Of a stretch of DNA of 23,940 bases, positions 13,103-20,582 are shown in pieces. Where the stretch lies: contig JAEZEY010000405.1 of NCBI GenBank assembly GCA_023432845.1, forward strand, positions 1 to 23,940, read 5' to 3'. Under the pieces are notes generated by a model. It saw nothing but the letters and a program-made list of their open reading frames with translations. It was not told where the DNA came from and did not search any database. How positions within the stretch are numbered: position 1 is the stretch's first letter; each line of letters begins with the position of its first letter. Both the position numbers and the translations under genes were made by a program. This DNA is from Pseudomonadota bacterium. Its GTDB lineage: Bacteria; Pseudomonadota; Alphaproteobacteria; Rhizobiales; Xanthobacteraceae.

Positions 13103-14779
13103 ATGCCGATTGCTGCTTCCCGTACCGCTGCCGACCAGAACCTTGTCGAACTCGGCCGCGCGGCGGTCGTCGCCATGGAGGCGCTGCTGTCGGACGCCAC
13201 CGTCCGGGTTCGCGGCAGGGTCGTGGTTGAGGGCCATGCGGTGGCCAAGTTGTTCGACCGCGAGCAGCGTGCCACCCACGGCCTGGCCTGGCTCGCCACC
13301 TATGCCGAGGCGGTCAAGCAACTCACCGCCTATGCCGAACGCATGACCGAAGCTGGCACCTTCGGCGAGATGGAAGAGCATCTCACCTGGATCGGGCTCG
13401 GCGAGTTGCTGGCGCAGACTGTCGGCGGCATCCCGATGAGCCAGGGTGAGATCGTGCGGCCCGCCGACATGGGCCTGTCGATGGCGCAAGTCGCCGCCCG
13501 CATGACGCCCGCCGTCGAAGCCCTGATCGCCAATGGCAACACCGCCGAACGACGTGCCCGGCTGATGGAGCTGATGCGCGCCCATCACGGCGCCACCATC
13601 GGCGCTGCCGGTCTCGACGAGACGCTGGAATCGATCCGCGAGGAAATGCGCCGCTTTGCCGACGCCGAAGTCGTCGAGCACGCCCAGGGCTGGCACCGCA
13701 CCAACAGCTACATCCCGCTCGAGATCATCGCGCAGATGTCCGAACTCGGCGTGTTCGGGCTGACCATTCCGGAAGAATTCGGCGGCATGGGTCTCGGCAA
13801 GGAGTCGATGTGCGTCGTCTCTGAGGAATTGTCGCGCGGCTATATCGGCGTCGGCTCGCTGGGCACCCGTTCCGAGATCGCGGCCGAGCTCATTCTCGGC
13901 GGCGGCACGGCGGAGCAGAAAGCCAAGTGGCTGCCGAAGATCGCCTCGGGCGAAGTGCTGCCGACCGCGGTGTTCACCGAGCCGAATACCGGATCGGATC
14001 TGGCGTCCTTGAAGACGCGCGCCGTCCGTGAAGGCGATGTCTATAAGGTCTACGGCAACAAGACCTGGATCACGCATCCGGTGCGCGCCGACCTCATGAC
14101 GCTGCTGGTTCGCACCAATCCGAAGGAGCCGGGGCATCGCGGCCTGTCGATGCTGCTGGCGGAAAAGCCGCGCGGCGACGACAAGAACCCCTTCCCGGTG
14201 AAGGGCATGACCGGCACCGAGATCGAGGTGCTCGGCTATCGCGGCATGAAAGAATACGAGATCGCCTTCGACGGCTTCGAGGTGAAGGCTGAGAACCTGC
14301 TCGGCGGCGTCGAGGGCCTTGGCTTCAAGCAGCTGATGCAGACCTTCGAATCCGCGCGCATCCAGACCGCGGCGCGCGCCATCGGCGTCGCGCAAGCGGC
14401 AATGGAGACGGCGATGAATTACGCGCAGCAGCGCGTCCAGTTCTCGCGGCCGATCGCGGATTTTCCGCGCGTCTCGGACAAGATCGTCATGATGGCTACC
14501 GAGATCATGATCGCACGCCAGCTCACCTATCATGCCGCACGCGAGAAGGATTCCGGCCGCCGCTGCGACCTCGAGGCCGGCATGGCCAAGCTCTATGGCG
14601 CGCGTGTGGCCTGGGCCAATGCCGATAATGCCGTGCAGGTGCATGGCGGCAACGGCTTCGCGCTGGAGTTCCCGGTGTCGCGCATTCTGTGTGACGCCCG
14701 CATCCTCAACATCTTTGAGGGCGCGGCGGAAATCCAGGCGCAGGTGATCGCGCGCCGGTTGCTCGACGGCACCAACTAG
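13103..14779 (+). CDS. mcd: (2S)-Methylsuccinyl-CoA dehydrogenase
   Basis: FAD-dependent acyl-CoA dehydrogenase oxidising methylsuccinyl-CoA to mesaconyl-CoA, the step after Ecm in the ethylmalonyl-CoA pathway. The 558-aa length is well above the roughly 380 aa of ordinary acyl-CoA dehydrogenases. An N-terminal helical extension of about 150 residues, as in characterised Mcd, precedes the core fold. Core motifs: IPEEFGGMGLG, VFTEPNTGSDLASLKTRAV (flavin/substrate region), QRVQFSRPIADFPRV, QVHGGNGFALEFPVSRI and IFEGAAEIQAQ, where the acyl-CoA dehydrogenase catalytic-base region lies. ATG 13103 has GAGGA upstream at good spacing; an in-frame upstream reading from 12974 is non-conserved. The pathway neighbours ecm and ccr support this over other large acyl-CoA dehydrogenases. 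Confidence 0.93.
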   Translation: MPIAASRTAADQNLVELGRAAVVAMEALLSDATVRVRGRVVVEGHAVAKLFDREQRATHGLAWLATYAEAVKQLTAYAERMTEAGTFGEMEEHLTWIGLGELLAQTVGGIPMSQGEIVRPADMGLSMAQVAARMTPAVEALIANGNTAERRARLMELMRAHHGATIGAAGLDETLESIREEMRRFADAEVVEHAQGWHRTNSYIPLEIIAQMSELGVFGLTIPEEFGGMGLGKESMCVVSEELSRGYIGVGSLGTRSEIAAELILGGGTAEQKAKWLPKIASGEVLPTAVFTEPNTGSDLASLKTRAVREGDVYKVYGNKTWITHPVRADLMTLLVRTNPKEPGHRGLSMLLAEKPRGDDKNPFPVKGMTGTEIEVLGYRGMKEYEIAFDGFEVKAENLLGGVEGLGFKQLMQTFESARIQTAARAIGVAQAAMETAMNYAQQRVQFSRPIADFPRVSDKIVMMATEIMIARQLTYHAAREKDSGRRCDLEAGMAKLYGARVAWANADNAVQVHGGNGFALEFPVSRILCDARILNIFEGAAEIQAQVIARRLLDGTN

Positions 14780-14816
14780 CCCCACGCAACAAAAATACCG
14801 GGTCGAGCGTTGATCT

Positions 14817-14834
14817 GCCGCAAAATGTTGCGGC
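14817..14834 (+). repeat. Hairpin downstream of mcd
   Basis: GCCGCAA (14817-14823) and TTGCGGC (14828-14834) around AATG form a 7-bp stem between mcd and the next gene. No T-run follows, so a terminator role is doubtful. Confidence 0.35.
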
Positions 14835-14874
14835 GGCGATCGCGCTCTAATGCGTCTAGTTCAGGGAGGTTTTC

Positions 14875-15318
14875 ATGGCGCTAACCATCAATGAAGGCGA
14901 GTGGGTCGTAGTCTGCGACGGCGCCAAGGCACTTATTCTCGAAAATGCCGGTGACTCCAAATTTCCGAACCTGAAGACGCGCGAGGTCTTGGAGCACAAG
15001 GCGGCGGCGACCCACGAGCTTGGCACCGACAAGCCCGGGCGTGCGCATTCCGCTGTCGGGCCGGGCCGCTCCGCAGTCGGCCAGACCGATTGGCATACGC
15101 AGGAGGAAGAGACCTTCCTCGCCGAACTCGCTGCCAAGCTCGATCAGGCGGTCAACGGGCAGGACGTGAAGTCCCTGATCGTGGTGGCGCCGCCGCGTGC
15201 GCTCGGCTTCCTGCGTCAGGCTTACGGGCACGGCCTCAAGGCCGCGGTGCGCGCCGAGATTGACAAGGATCTGGTGAAGATGCCGATCCACGAAATCGAG
15301 AAGTACCTCACGGCGTAG
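14875..15318 (+). CDS. Host attachment family protein
   Basis: 147-aa soluble protein of the 'host attachment protein' family, named from a plant-associated bacterium but found mostly in free-living Proteobacteria; the true function is uncertain. Visible family features are the N-terminal WVVVCDGAKALILEN beta-strand/loop, the mid-region HSAVGPGRSAVGQTDWHTQEEETFLAELA, and LIVVAPPRALGFLRQAYG, followed by a C-terminal KDLVKMPIHEIEKYL. The overall pattern resembles the peptide-release-factor eRF1 domain 2-like fold reported for related proteins (by memory). ATG 14875 follows GGGAGG (14863-14868). No signal peptide or membrane helix. It stands alone between mcd and the solute-binding protein. Confidence 0.85.
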   Translation: MALTINEGEWVVVCDGAKALILENAGDSKFPNLKTREVLEHKAAATHELGTDKPGRAHSAVGPGRSAVGQTDWHTQEEETFLAELAAKLDQAVNGQDVKSLIVVAPPRALGFLRQAYGHGLKAAVRAEIDKDLVKMPIHEIEKYLTA

Positions 15319-15376
15319 GGAAGGCCGAGAGTTGCTCGAGGGCCCGGCGGCGGTGATTAAGCTTTGTCGCGTGTTC

Positions 15377-15407
15377 TTCAGGCGAAGCGGTTTCCACTTC
15401 GCCTGAA
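15377..15407. repeat. 31-bp near-perfect palindrome
   Basis: TTCAGGCGAAG (15377-15387) and CTTCGCCTGAA (15397-15407) are exact reverse complements. The centre also pairs (GG 15389-15390 with CC 15394-15395 around TTT). The motif, with the trailing AAAACGCTC, resembles from memory a common intergenic palindrome of Bradyrhizobium and Rhodopseudomonas. It lies upstream of the solute-binding protein gene. Confidence 0.65.
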
Positions 15408-15453
15408 AACGCTCTATGGTCCGGCCGAATCTGATCGAGGACCGGACCGGTCG

Positions 15454-16377
15454 ATGGGTTTTCTCCAGAAGCTGACGGGGCGCGCGGCGCTGACTGCGCT
15501 GGCATTGATGGTGACTGTCACCACGGCCTGGCCGCAGGCCCATGTCCCGCGACCGGGCGAGCAGCGCGACCAGCCCCCCGCCGACGCGCCAGACACCAAT
15601 CCCGTGCGCACGCCGACCGACGTGCCGGGCTTCTGGGATCCGCGCCGCCGGCCCGAGCGGCCCGACCTGTTGCGCCTCACCGTAATCCGCTTTCTCACCG
15701 AGACCGATTATCCGCCTTTCAATTATGCGGGGCCGGACGGTGCGCCGGTCGGCTTCAATGTCGATCTGGCGCGGATGATCTGCGAAGAGATCAAGGTCGC
15801 CTGCACGGTGCAGATGCGCCGATACGATACCTTGATCGACAGCCTCAATGCCAATCAGGGCGACGCGGTGATCGCCTCCTTCGCGGCGACGCCGGCGATG
15901 CGCAAGCGCGTCGATTTCTCCGATCCCTATTACCGCACGCCGGCGCGCTTCGTGGCGCGGCGCAATGCCGGCATCATCGACGTGCGGCCGCAGGCCCTCG
16001 AGGGCAAGAAGGTCGGCGTCGTCGCCGGCACCGCGCACGAAGCCTATCTCAAGATGCTGTTCACCGAGGCCGAGCTGCGGCCATTCCCCGATGTGGCGGC
16101 GGTCCGCGAAGCCCTGAAAAAGGGCGAGGTCGATCTGTTGTTCGGCGACGGCATCTCGCTGTCGTTCTGGCTCAATGGCACGGATTCGGCCGGCTGCTGC
16201 GCCTTCGTCGGCGGGCCTTACATGGAGAGCCGCTTCTTCGGTGAGGGCGTCGGCATCGCCGTCCGCCGCGGCAATGACCTGTTGCGGCAGGCCATCAACT
16301 GGGCGCTGTTCCGGCTGTGGGAACAGGGCCGCTTCACCGATCTGTGGCTCAGATATTTTCCGATCAGTCCGTTTTGA
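15454..16377 (+). CDS. Periplasmic solute-binding protein (family 3, amino-acid type)
   Basis: Extracytoplasmic substrate-binding protein of the ABC amino-acid (SBP_bac_3) type, 307 aa. A signal peptide (residues 1-27, ending AWPQA) is followed by a proline-rich linker to about residue 72. The binding domain shows TETDYPPFNY (82-91), GFNVDLARMICEEI (100-113), a DTLIDSLNANQGDAVIASFAATPAMRKRVDFSDPYY segment with the ligand-binding Arg, and the second-lobe motif KVGVVAGTAHEAYL. A CC pair sits in SAGCCAFVG. No permease or ATPase gene is adjacent, so it is an orphan and may serve a remote transporter or a sensor. ATG 15454 is the only start preceding the signal peptide; GAGG lies 13 bp upstream, a long spacing. 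Confidence 0.88.
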   Translation: MGFLQKLTGRAALTALALMVTVTTAWPQAHVPRPGEQRDQPPADAPDTNPVRTPTDVPGFWDPRRRPERPDLLRLTVIRFLTETDYPPFNYAGPDGAPVGFNVDLARMICEEIKVACTVQMRRYDTLIDSLNANQGDAVIASFAATPAMRKRVDFSDPYYRTPARFVARRNAGIIDVRPQALEGKKVGVVAGTAHEAYLKMLFTEAELRPFPDVAAVREALKKGEVDLLFGDGISLSFWLNGTDSAGCCAFVGGPYMESRFFGEGVGIAVRRGNDLLRQAINWALFRLWEQGRFTDLWLRYFPISPF

Positions 16378-16436
16378 AGCTTGAAGGCACTTCCAAACCG
16401 GCTTGGACGGCTTAGGTTAGTCCCATCGTCAACATC

Positions 16437-16454
16437 AGAAAGGAGGTGATCCAG
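16437..16454 (+). promoter_or_regulatory. Extended ribosome-binding site, 18-nt anti-16S match
   Basis: AGAAAGGAGGTGATCCAG is the reverse complement of CTGGATCACCTCCTTTCT, the expected 3' end of alphaproteobacterial 16S rRNA (from general knowledge; the host rRNA is not in the window). The GGAGG core (16442-16446) is 7 nt from the GTG of the tiny ORF. The match far exceeds a normal 4-8 nt Shine-Dalgarno. Confidence 0.75.
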
Positions 16455-16531
16455 TGTCTCATTGTCTATCGCCGCAAAAGTCGGCCACCGCGACCTGGAA
16501 TCTCGCCTCGGTGGGGCTCCGCGTCAGCTAG
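16454..16531 (+). CDS. Tiny ORF (25 aa) with extreme Shine-Dalgarno
   Basis: GTG 16454 opens a 25-codon frame ending TAG at 16529-16531. The peptide starts MSHCLSPQKSATATWN and ends VGLRVS; it has one Cys and one Trp and no clear membrane helix. The case for translation is the perfect 18-nt 16S-complementary leader that ends in this start codon and the 7-nt spacing. A strong terminator 29 nt after the stop closes a unit of roughly 150 nt. The coding segment can itself fold (CCACCG 16485-16490 with CGGTGG 16509-16514, and GCGA/TCGC inside), so an RNA function or dual function is possible. I do not recognise the peptide and assign no role. It is convergent with the flavoprotein gene, so it is not a leader for that gene. 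Confidence 0.55.
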   Translation: MSHCLSPQKSATATWNLASVGLRVS

Positions 16532-16559
16532 CGGTCCCGCGGATTGCGGTTCGACAATG

Positions 16560-16600
16560 GAAGGGCCGTCCCGGAAGGGGCGGCCCTTCTTCATTTGCGG
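16560..16600 (+). terminator. Strong rho-independent terminator, probably bidirectional
   Basis: GAAGGGCCG (16560-16568) pairs with CGGCCCTTC (16581-16589). The stem continues inward (TCCC with GGGG, one G-T pair) to a GGAA tetraloop, giving about 13 bp. TTCTTCATTT follows on the plus strand. It ends the tiny ORF unit and lies 1 bp beyond the stop codon of the convergent flavoprotein gene, so it likely serves both. Confidence 0.85.
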
Positions 16601-17838
16601 GAGCCGGCGAGCCAGGCCAGCGCGCCTTCGGCGGCGGCGACGCCGGTGGCAAAGCTTGCCTGCAACAAATAGCCGCCGGTCGGCGCGTCCCAATCGAGCA
16701 TCTCGCCGGCGACGAAGACGCCGCGGCTGTTCTTGAGCATGAAGTGGTCGTCGAGTTCGCTGAAGCGGATGCCGCCGGCACTGGAGATCGCCGTCTCGAT
16801 CGACTGCACACCGGTCAGCGTCACCGGCACGGCCTTGATGAGCGCAGCGATGGCCGCCGGCGGCAGCGCCGAGAGCGGCTTGCCCTTTGACAGCGCCGCC
16901 TCGTGCAGCAGCGACAGCGCGACGGCGGCGAGATGCGTGTTCTTGCGCAGGAAGTTCGACAGCGATTGCCTACCGCGCGGCGCGGTGAGGCGCTCGGTGA
17001 GCCTGGCGAGCGTTACATCCGGCAACAGGTCGATGGTGATGGTCGCCGCGCCGTCCTTGTTGATGGCGTCGCGGATAGGCGACGACAGCGCGTAGATCGC
17101 GCCGCCTTCGATGCCCGATTGCGTCACCATCGCCTCGCCGCGCGCGCTACGCTCGCCGAACGTGACGGCGATGCGCTTGAGCGGTTGACCGGCGAAGCCG
17201 CGCAGCACGTCGGACCATGCGGCCGTGAAGCCGCAGTTCGCCGGTTGCAGCGGCGCCACTGACACCTTTTCGCCGCGCAGGATATCCACCCAGCGCCCGT
17301 CCGATCCGAGCTTCGGCCAGCTCGCGCCGCCTGTCGCCAGCACGACGACGTCGGGCTTCACCGAAACGTCCTCGTCGCCGGTTTTGAAAATCAGCTGGCC
17401 GTCGTCGTCCCAGCCTTCCCAGCGATGCCGCAGCTTCACGGTGACGCCAAGATTGCGCAGGCGCAGCAGCCACGTCCGCAGCAGCGGTGAAGTCTTGAGC
17501 GCCTTGGGAAAGACGCGGCCGCTGGAGCCGACAAAGGTGTCGGCGCCGAGCGCGTCCGCCCAGGCGCGCAAGGCTGCGGGCGGAAACGCGGTGACGGCGG
17601 CGAGCAGCCGTTCGTCGGCGTCACCGTAACGCTTGAGGAAATCGGGGAGCGGCTCGCTGTGGGTCAGATTGAGCCCGCCGCGCCCCGCCATCAGCAGCTT
17701 GCGGCCGAGCGATGGCATCTGGTCGTAGATCGTGACGGCGACGCCGGCGCGCGCCAGGGTCTCCGCCGCCATCAGGCCGGCCGGGCCGCCGCCGATCACG
17801 GCGGCGCTCTTGCTGTTGGGTGCGGTCGATGGGCTCAA
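16591..17838 (-). CDS. FAD-dependent oxidoreductase, BaiN/HI0933 family
   Basis: NAD(P)/FAD-dependent flavoprotein of the HI0933/BaiN-like family (415 aa); the physiological substrate is unknown. The N-terminal dinucleotide-binding motif is AAVIGGGPAGLMAAETLARAGVAVTIYD (about 12-39), followed by the family-typical GRKLLMAGRGGLNLTHSEPLP. Further landmarks are VVLATGGASWPKLGSDG (about 165-182), the ANCGFTAAWSD segment, and the C-terminal SAGGIRFSELDDHFMLKNSRGVFVAGEMLDWDAPTGGYLLQASFATG that completes the FAD site. The start is TTG 17838; a GTG at the VIGGG strand would clip the first beta strand, so I keep the longer form, although no clear Shine-Dalgarno is seen. It is divergent from lysK, with a 71-bp gap. 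Confidence 0.9.
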   Translation of the reverse strand: MSPSTAPNSKSAAVIGGGPAGLMAAETLARAGVAVTIYDQMPSLGRKLLMAGRGGLNLTHSEPLPDFLKRYGDADERLLAAVTAFPPAALRAWADALGADTFVGSSGRVFPKALKTSPLLRTWLLRLRNLGVTVKLRHRWEGWDDDGQLIFKTGDEDVSVKPDVVVLATGGASWPKLGSDGRWVDILRGEKVSVAPLQPANCGFTAAWSDVLRGFAGQPLKRIAVTFGERSARGEAMVTQSGIEGGAIYALSSPIRDAINKDGAATITIDLLPDVTLARLTERLTAPRGRQSLSNFLRKNTHLAAVALSLLHEAALSKGKPLSALPPAAIAALIKAVPVTLTGVQSIETAISSAGGIRFSELDDHFMLKNSRGVFVAGEMLDWDAPTGGYLLQASFATGVAAAEGALAWLAGSRK

Positions 17839-17909
17839 GTTTGCTGCTTTTCGTGGCTCGAATTGACGCCGTTCGGCGCGTTGCCTATGTCTGCCCGCCG
17901 GAGGCCGGA

Positions 17910-19565
17910 ATGTCGATGACCACTGCCGAAATTGCGCCGCAAATCACGCCCGAAGAGCTCAAGAAGTTCGCCGAGCAGTCGAACGCCTGGCCGTTCGAGG
18001 AAGCCCGCAAGATCGTGACGCGGCTGAAAGCCAGACCGAAGGACGAAGTCATTTTCGAGACCGGCTATGGCCCGTCCGGCCTGCCGCACATCGGCACCTT
18101 CGGCGAGGTGGCGCGGACCACCATGGTGCGCCATGCCTTCCGCGTGCTCACCGCCGACAAGGTCAAGACGCGGCTGATCGCTTTTTCCGACGACATGGAC
18201 GGCCTGCGCAAGGTGCCGGACAATGTGCCCAACAAGGACGCCTTGGCGCTCGACCTCGGCAAGCCGCTGACGCAGGTGCGCGACCCGTTCGGCACCCATC
18301 CGTCCTTCGGCGAGCACAACAATGCGCGGTTGCGCTCGTTTCTCGATCACTTCGGCTTCGACTACGAATTCATGTCGTCGACCGAATGCTACAAGTCGGG
18401 CAGGTTCGACGCGGCGCTGCTGAAGATGCTTCATCGCTTCGACAAGGTGATGGCGATCATGCTGCCGTCGCTGCGCGAGGAGCGCGCCTCGACCTATTCG
18501 CCGTTCCTGCCGATCGATCCGGTCACCGGTATTGTGCTGCAGGTGCCGATCACGGCGCATGACGCCAAGGCCGGCACCATTACCTACGAACACCCGGACA
18601 CCAAGCAGCCGATCACGGTTCCGGTGACCGGCGGCGCCTGCAAGCTGCAATGGAAGCCGGACTGGGCGATGCGCTGGGTGGCGCTCGGTGTCGATTACGA
18701 AATGGCCGGCAAGGATCTGATCGACTCGGTCAAGCTGTCGAGCGAGATCTGCAAGGCGCTCGACGGCAAGCCGCCGGAGGGTTTCAATTACGAGCTGTTC
18801 CTCGACGAGAAGGGGCAGAAGATCTCCAAGTCGAAGGGTAACGGCCTGACCATCGAGGAATGGCTGCGCTATGCCTCGCCGGAATCACTGTCGCTGTTCA
18901 TGTATCGCGAGCCGAAATCGGCCAAGCGCCTGTACTTCGACGTGATCCCGCGTCAGGTCGACGACTATCAGCAATTCCTCGAAGGCTACCCGCGTCAGCA
19001 GAACTGGAAGCAGAAGCTCGGCAATCCGGTTTGGCACATCCATTCCGGCAAGCCGCCGGTCGCTGACATGCCGGTGACATTTTCGATGCTGCTCACTTTG
19101 GTGTCATCGTCGAATGCCGAGAACGCCGAGACCCTGTGGGGCTTCATCGGCCGCTACCGTCCGGGCGTAACGCCGCAGACGCATCCCAAGCTCGATGCGA
19201 TGGTCGGCTACGCCATCCATTACTTCCGCGACTTCGTGCTGCCGGAGAAGAAATTCCGCGAGCCGAGCGAGGTCGAACGCAAGGCGTTGCAGGATCTGCG
19301 CGACGCGCTCGCCAATCTCAAGCCGGAATCGACCGCGGAAGACATCCAGAACGTCGTCTACGAGATCGGCCGTCGCGAGCCGTTCCTCGATCACGCCAAG
19401 AAGGCCAAGGACGGCCGGCCCGGCGTGTCGCTCGACTGGTTCAACATGCTCTATCAGGTGCTGCTCGGCCAGGAGAAGGGCCCGCGCTTCGGCTCCTTCG
19501 TCGCCGTCTATGGCATCAAGAACACCGTCGACATGATCGACGGCGCGCTGGCCAGGAGCGCTTAG
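17910..19565 (+). CDS. lysK: Lysyl-tRNA synthetase, class I
   Basis: Charges tRNA(Lys) with lysine. This is the archaeal-type class I enzyme, which many alphaproteobacteria use in place of class II LysS. The 551-aa protein has the HIGH-type motif GPSGLPHIGTFGE (54-66) and the KMSKS-type motif KGQKISKSKGNG (301-312) in a class I Rossmann catalytic domain, with ITYEHPDTK and TGGACKLQWKPDWAMRW between them, then the alpha-helical anticodon-binding C-terminal half. ATG 17910 follows GGAGG (17900-17904) by 5 nt; an ATG at 17916 is also possible, while an in-frame GTG-type reading from 17820 adds non-conserved sequence. As the likely sole LysRS it would be essential, but a second copy elsewhere cannot be excluded. 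Confidence 0.95.
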   Translation: MSMTTAEIAPQITPEELKKFAEQSNAWPFEEARKIVTRLKARPKDEVIFETGYGPSGLPHIGTFGEVARTTMVRHAFRVLTADKVKTRLIAFSDDMDGLRKVPDNVPNKDALALDLGKPLTQVRDPFGTHPSFGEHNNARLRSFLDHFGFDYEFMSSTECYKSGRFDAALLKMLHRFDKVMAIMLPSLREERASTYSPFLPIDPVTGIVLQVPITAHDAKAGTITYEHPDTKQPITVPVTGGACKLQWKPDWAMRWVALGVDYEMAGKDLIDSVKLSSEICKALDGKPPEGFNYELFLDEKGQKISKSKGNGLTIEEWLRYASPESLSLFMYREPKSAKRLYFDVIPRQVDDYQQFLEGYPRQQNWKQKLGNPVWHIHSGKPPVADMPVTFSMLLTLVSSSNAENAETLWGFIGRYRPGVTPQTHPKLDAMVGYAIHYFRDFVLPEKKFREPSEVERKALQDLRDALANLKPESTAEDIQNVVYEIGRREPFLDHAKKAKDGRPGVSLDWFNMLYQVLLGQEKGPRFGSFVAVYGIKNTVDMIDGALARSA

Positions 19566-19572
19566 AAAACCG

Positions 19573-19617
19573 CTCATGGTTCGAGACGCCGTGCTGCGCG
19601 CGGCTCCTCACCATGAG
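19573..19617. repeat. Palindromic repeat unit 1 (CTCATGG...CCATGAG)
   Basis: CTCATGG (19573-19579) and CCATGAG (19611-19617) bound an internally paired GC-rich unit containing TTCGAGACGCCGTGCTGCGC. It is the inverted partner of the next unit, sharing the CGAGACG...CTCCTCA wording. Placed just after lysK, it could also act in mRNA 3' end stabilisation. Confidence 0.75.
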
Positions 19618-19646
19618 GCTTCTTCTGCCTTCGTCTGGCAAAAAAA

Positions 19647-19693
19647 GCCCTCATCCTGAGGAGGCGCGTAGCGCCGTCTCGAAGGATGAGGGC
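19647..19693. repeat. Palindromic repeat unit 2 (GCCCTCATCCT...AGGATGAGGGC)
   Basis: GCCCTCATCCT (19647-19657) and AGGATGAGGGC (19683-19693) form an 11-bp stem; GGCGC-GTA-GCGCC (19663-19675) forms the inner tip. CATCCTGAGGAGGCGCGTAG/CTCGAAGGATGAGG is, from memory, one of the most abundant intergenic repeats in Bradyrhizobiaceae-type genomes. It sits between the ends of lysK and the carbonic anhydrase gene. Confidence 0.8.
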
Positions 19694-19708
19694 GTGCTAT
19701 CGCGCCGT

Positions 19709-20458
19709 TCACGAACTCAGCACGAAACGCCGGTTGTCCTTCTGCGCCGGGCGGGCATTCATCGGGAATAGCTTGGCGAAGGCGTCGATGTCGGCGCGGG
19801 CGACCTGGATCGGCTCGCGCAGCACCAGCCAGTTCACCACTTCGGCGCAAGGCGGCGTCGTCAGCGAACCGGCATAGCGGAAATAGCCGCGCCGGGCGGG
19901 CAGCAACTGGCCCATATCGACGGCGGTCATCTTCACCGGCTTACCGGCCGAACCGGGCATCGCCGCCGTGATGGCCTTGAAGGCCGGATTGGCCTGACCC
20001 GCCGTCATCATCACGCCGATCACCGCCAGATTGCCGGCCGCATCCTTGTGCACGAAATGCACTTCCATCGGATAGGTTTTGCCGGCGATCAGGTGCTCGC
20101 TCGGATGGTGGAAGTGGAATTGCAGCAGCTCGTATTTGCTGGCGCCGACGGTGAGCATGTTGCCGGGATCGGCGTTGACCTGGATGGTGTGGCCGTTGTT
20201 GACGATCATGTCCGGCTTCTTGGTCCAGCCGATCTGCAGCGGCGGCAGTTGCGACTTGATGCTGTTCTGGATGTCGATCGGCGACTGCTGGGCACCGACC
20301 GAGCAGACCTTGCTGGCCGCATCGACATCGCCCCAGTGCGCGGGGCCGTTTTGGCCTTCGTAGCTCCAGTGTGCACCCTCCGCTGCGAAACCTGCCGGTG
20401 AGCAGATCGGACACAGCGCCATCGCGGCGAGCGCCTTCAGTGCATGTCGACGATTCAT
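19709..20458 (-). CDS. Alpha-carbonic anhydrase, periplasmic
   Basis: Zinc enzyme interconverting CO2 and bicarbonate, exported to the periplasm. The 249-aa precursor starts with a signal peptide (1-26) whose NRRHALKAL resembles a twin-arginine motif followed by a hydrophobic, Cys-containing core. The mature part has the alpha-class pattern: QQSPIDI (57-63), zinc ligands His115 and His117 (QFHFHHPSEH) and His134 (EVHFVH), Glu121, Thr200 in SLTTPPC, and Cys52/Cys204 placed for the conserved disulfide. ATG 20458 is the clear start and GGGG precedes it. Export together with the CO2-consuming Ccr nearby is suggestive, but no functional link is shown. The gene is minus strand; a palindrome-rich 124-bp region lies upstream. 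Confidence 0.94.
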   Translation of the reverse strand: MNRRHALKALAAMALCPICSPAGFAAEGAHWSYEGQNGPAHWGDVDAASKVCSVGAQQSPIDIQNSIKSQLPPLQIGWTKKPDMIVNNGHTIQVNADPGNMLTVGASKYELLQFHFHHPSEHLIAGKTYPMEVHFVHKDAAGNLAVIGVMMTAGQANPAFKAITAAMPGSAGKPVKMTAVDMGQLLPARRGYFRYAGSLTTPPCAEVVNWLVLREPIQVARADIDAFAKLFPMNARPAQKDNRRFVLSS

Positions 20459-20527
20459 GTCATCCCCCTTGAGGCGAACGGTGGTGGAGCCGCCATTTGC
20501 CGCTTCGATGCGAGCGCATGATCGTAT

Positions 20528-20554
20528 TGACCAGCGCGATGTTGGTCAGCTGAC
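20528..20554. promoter_or_regulatory. Overlapping inverted repeats upstream of carbonic anhydrase
   Basis: TGACCA (20528-20533) and TGGTCA (20543-20548) are separated by 9 bp. The right arm overlaps the perfect 10-bp palindrome GTCAGCTGAC (20545-20554). Lying 70-96 bp upstream of the carbonic anhydrase start, it could be a regulator site, or part of the end of the S24 gene transcript. Confidence 0.35.
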
Positions 20555-20582
20555 TATCCGCGCCGGTCTTTACAGAAGGTTA

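Noticed and set aside
12698..14785. 695-aa minus-strand ORF opposite mcd
   Set aside because: Long only because stop codons are rare on the opposite strand of GC-rich codons; mcd on the plus strand has clear motifs throughout.
16437..16454. A fragment of a 16S rRNA gene in reverse orientation
   Set aside because: The match stops after 18 nt on both sides and no other rRNA sequence follows; placement directly on a start codon fits a ribosome-binding site better.
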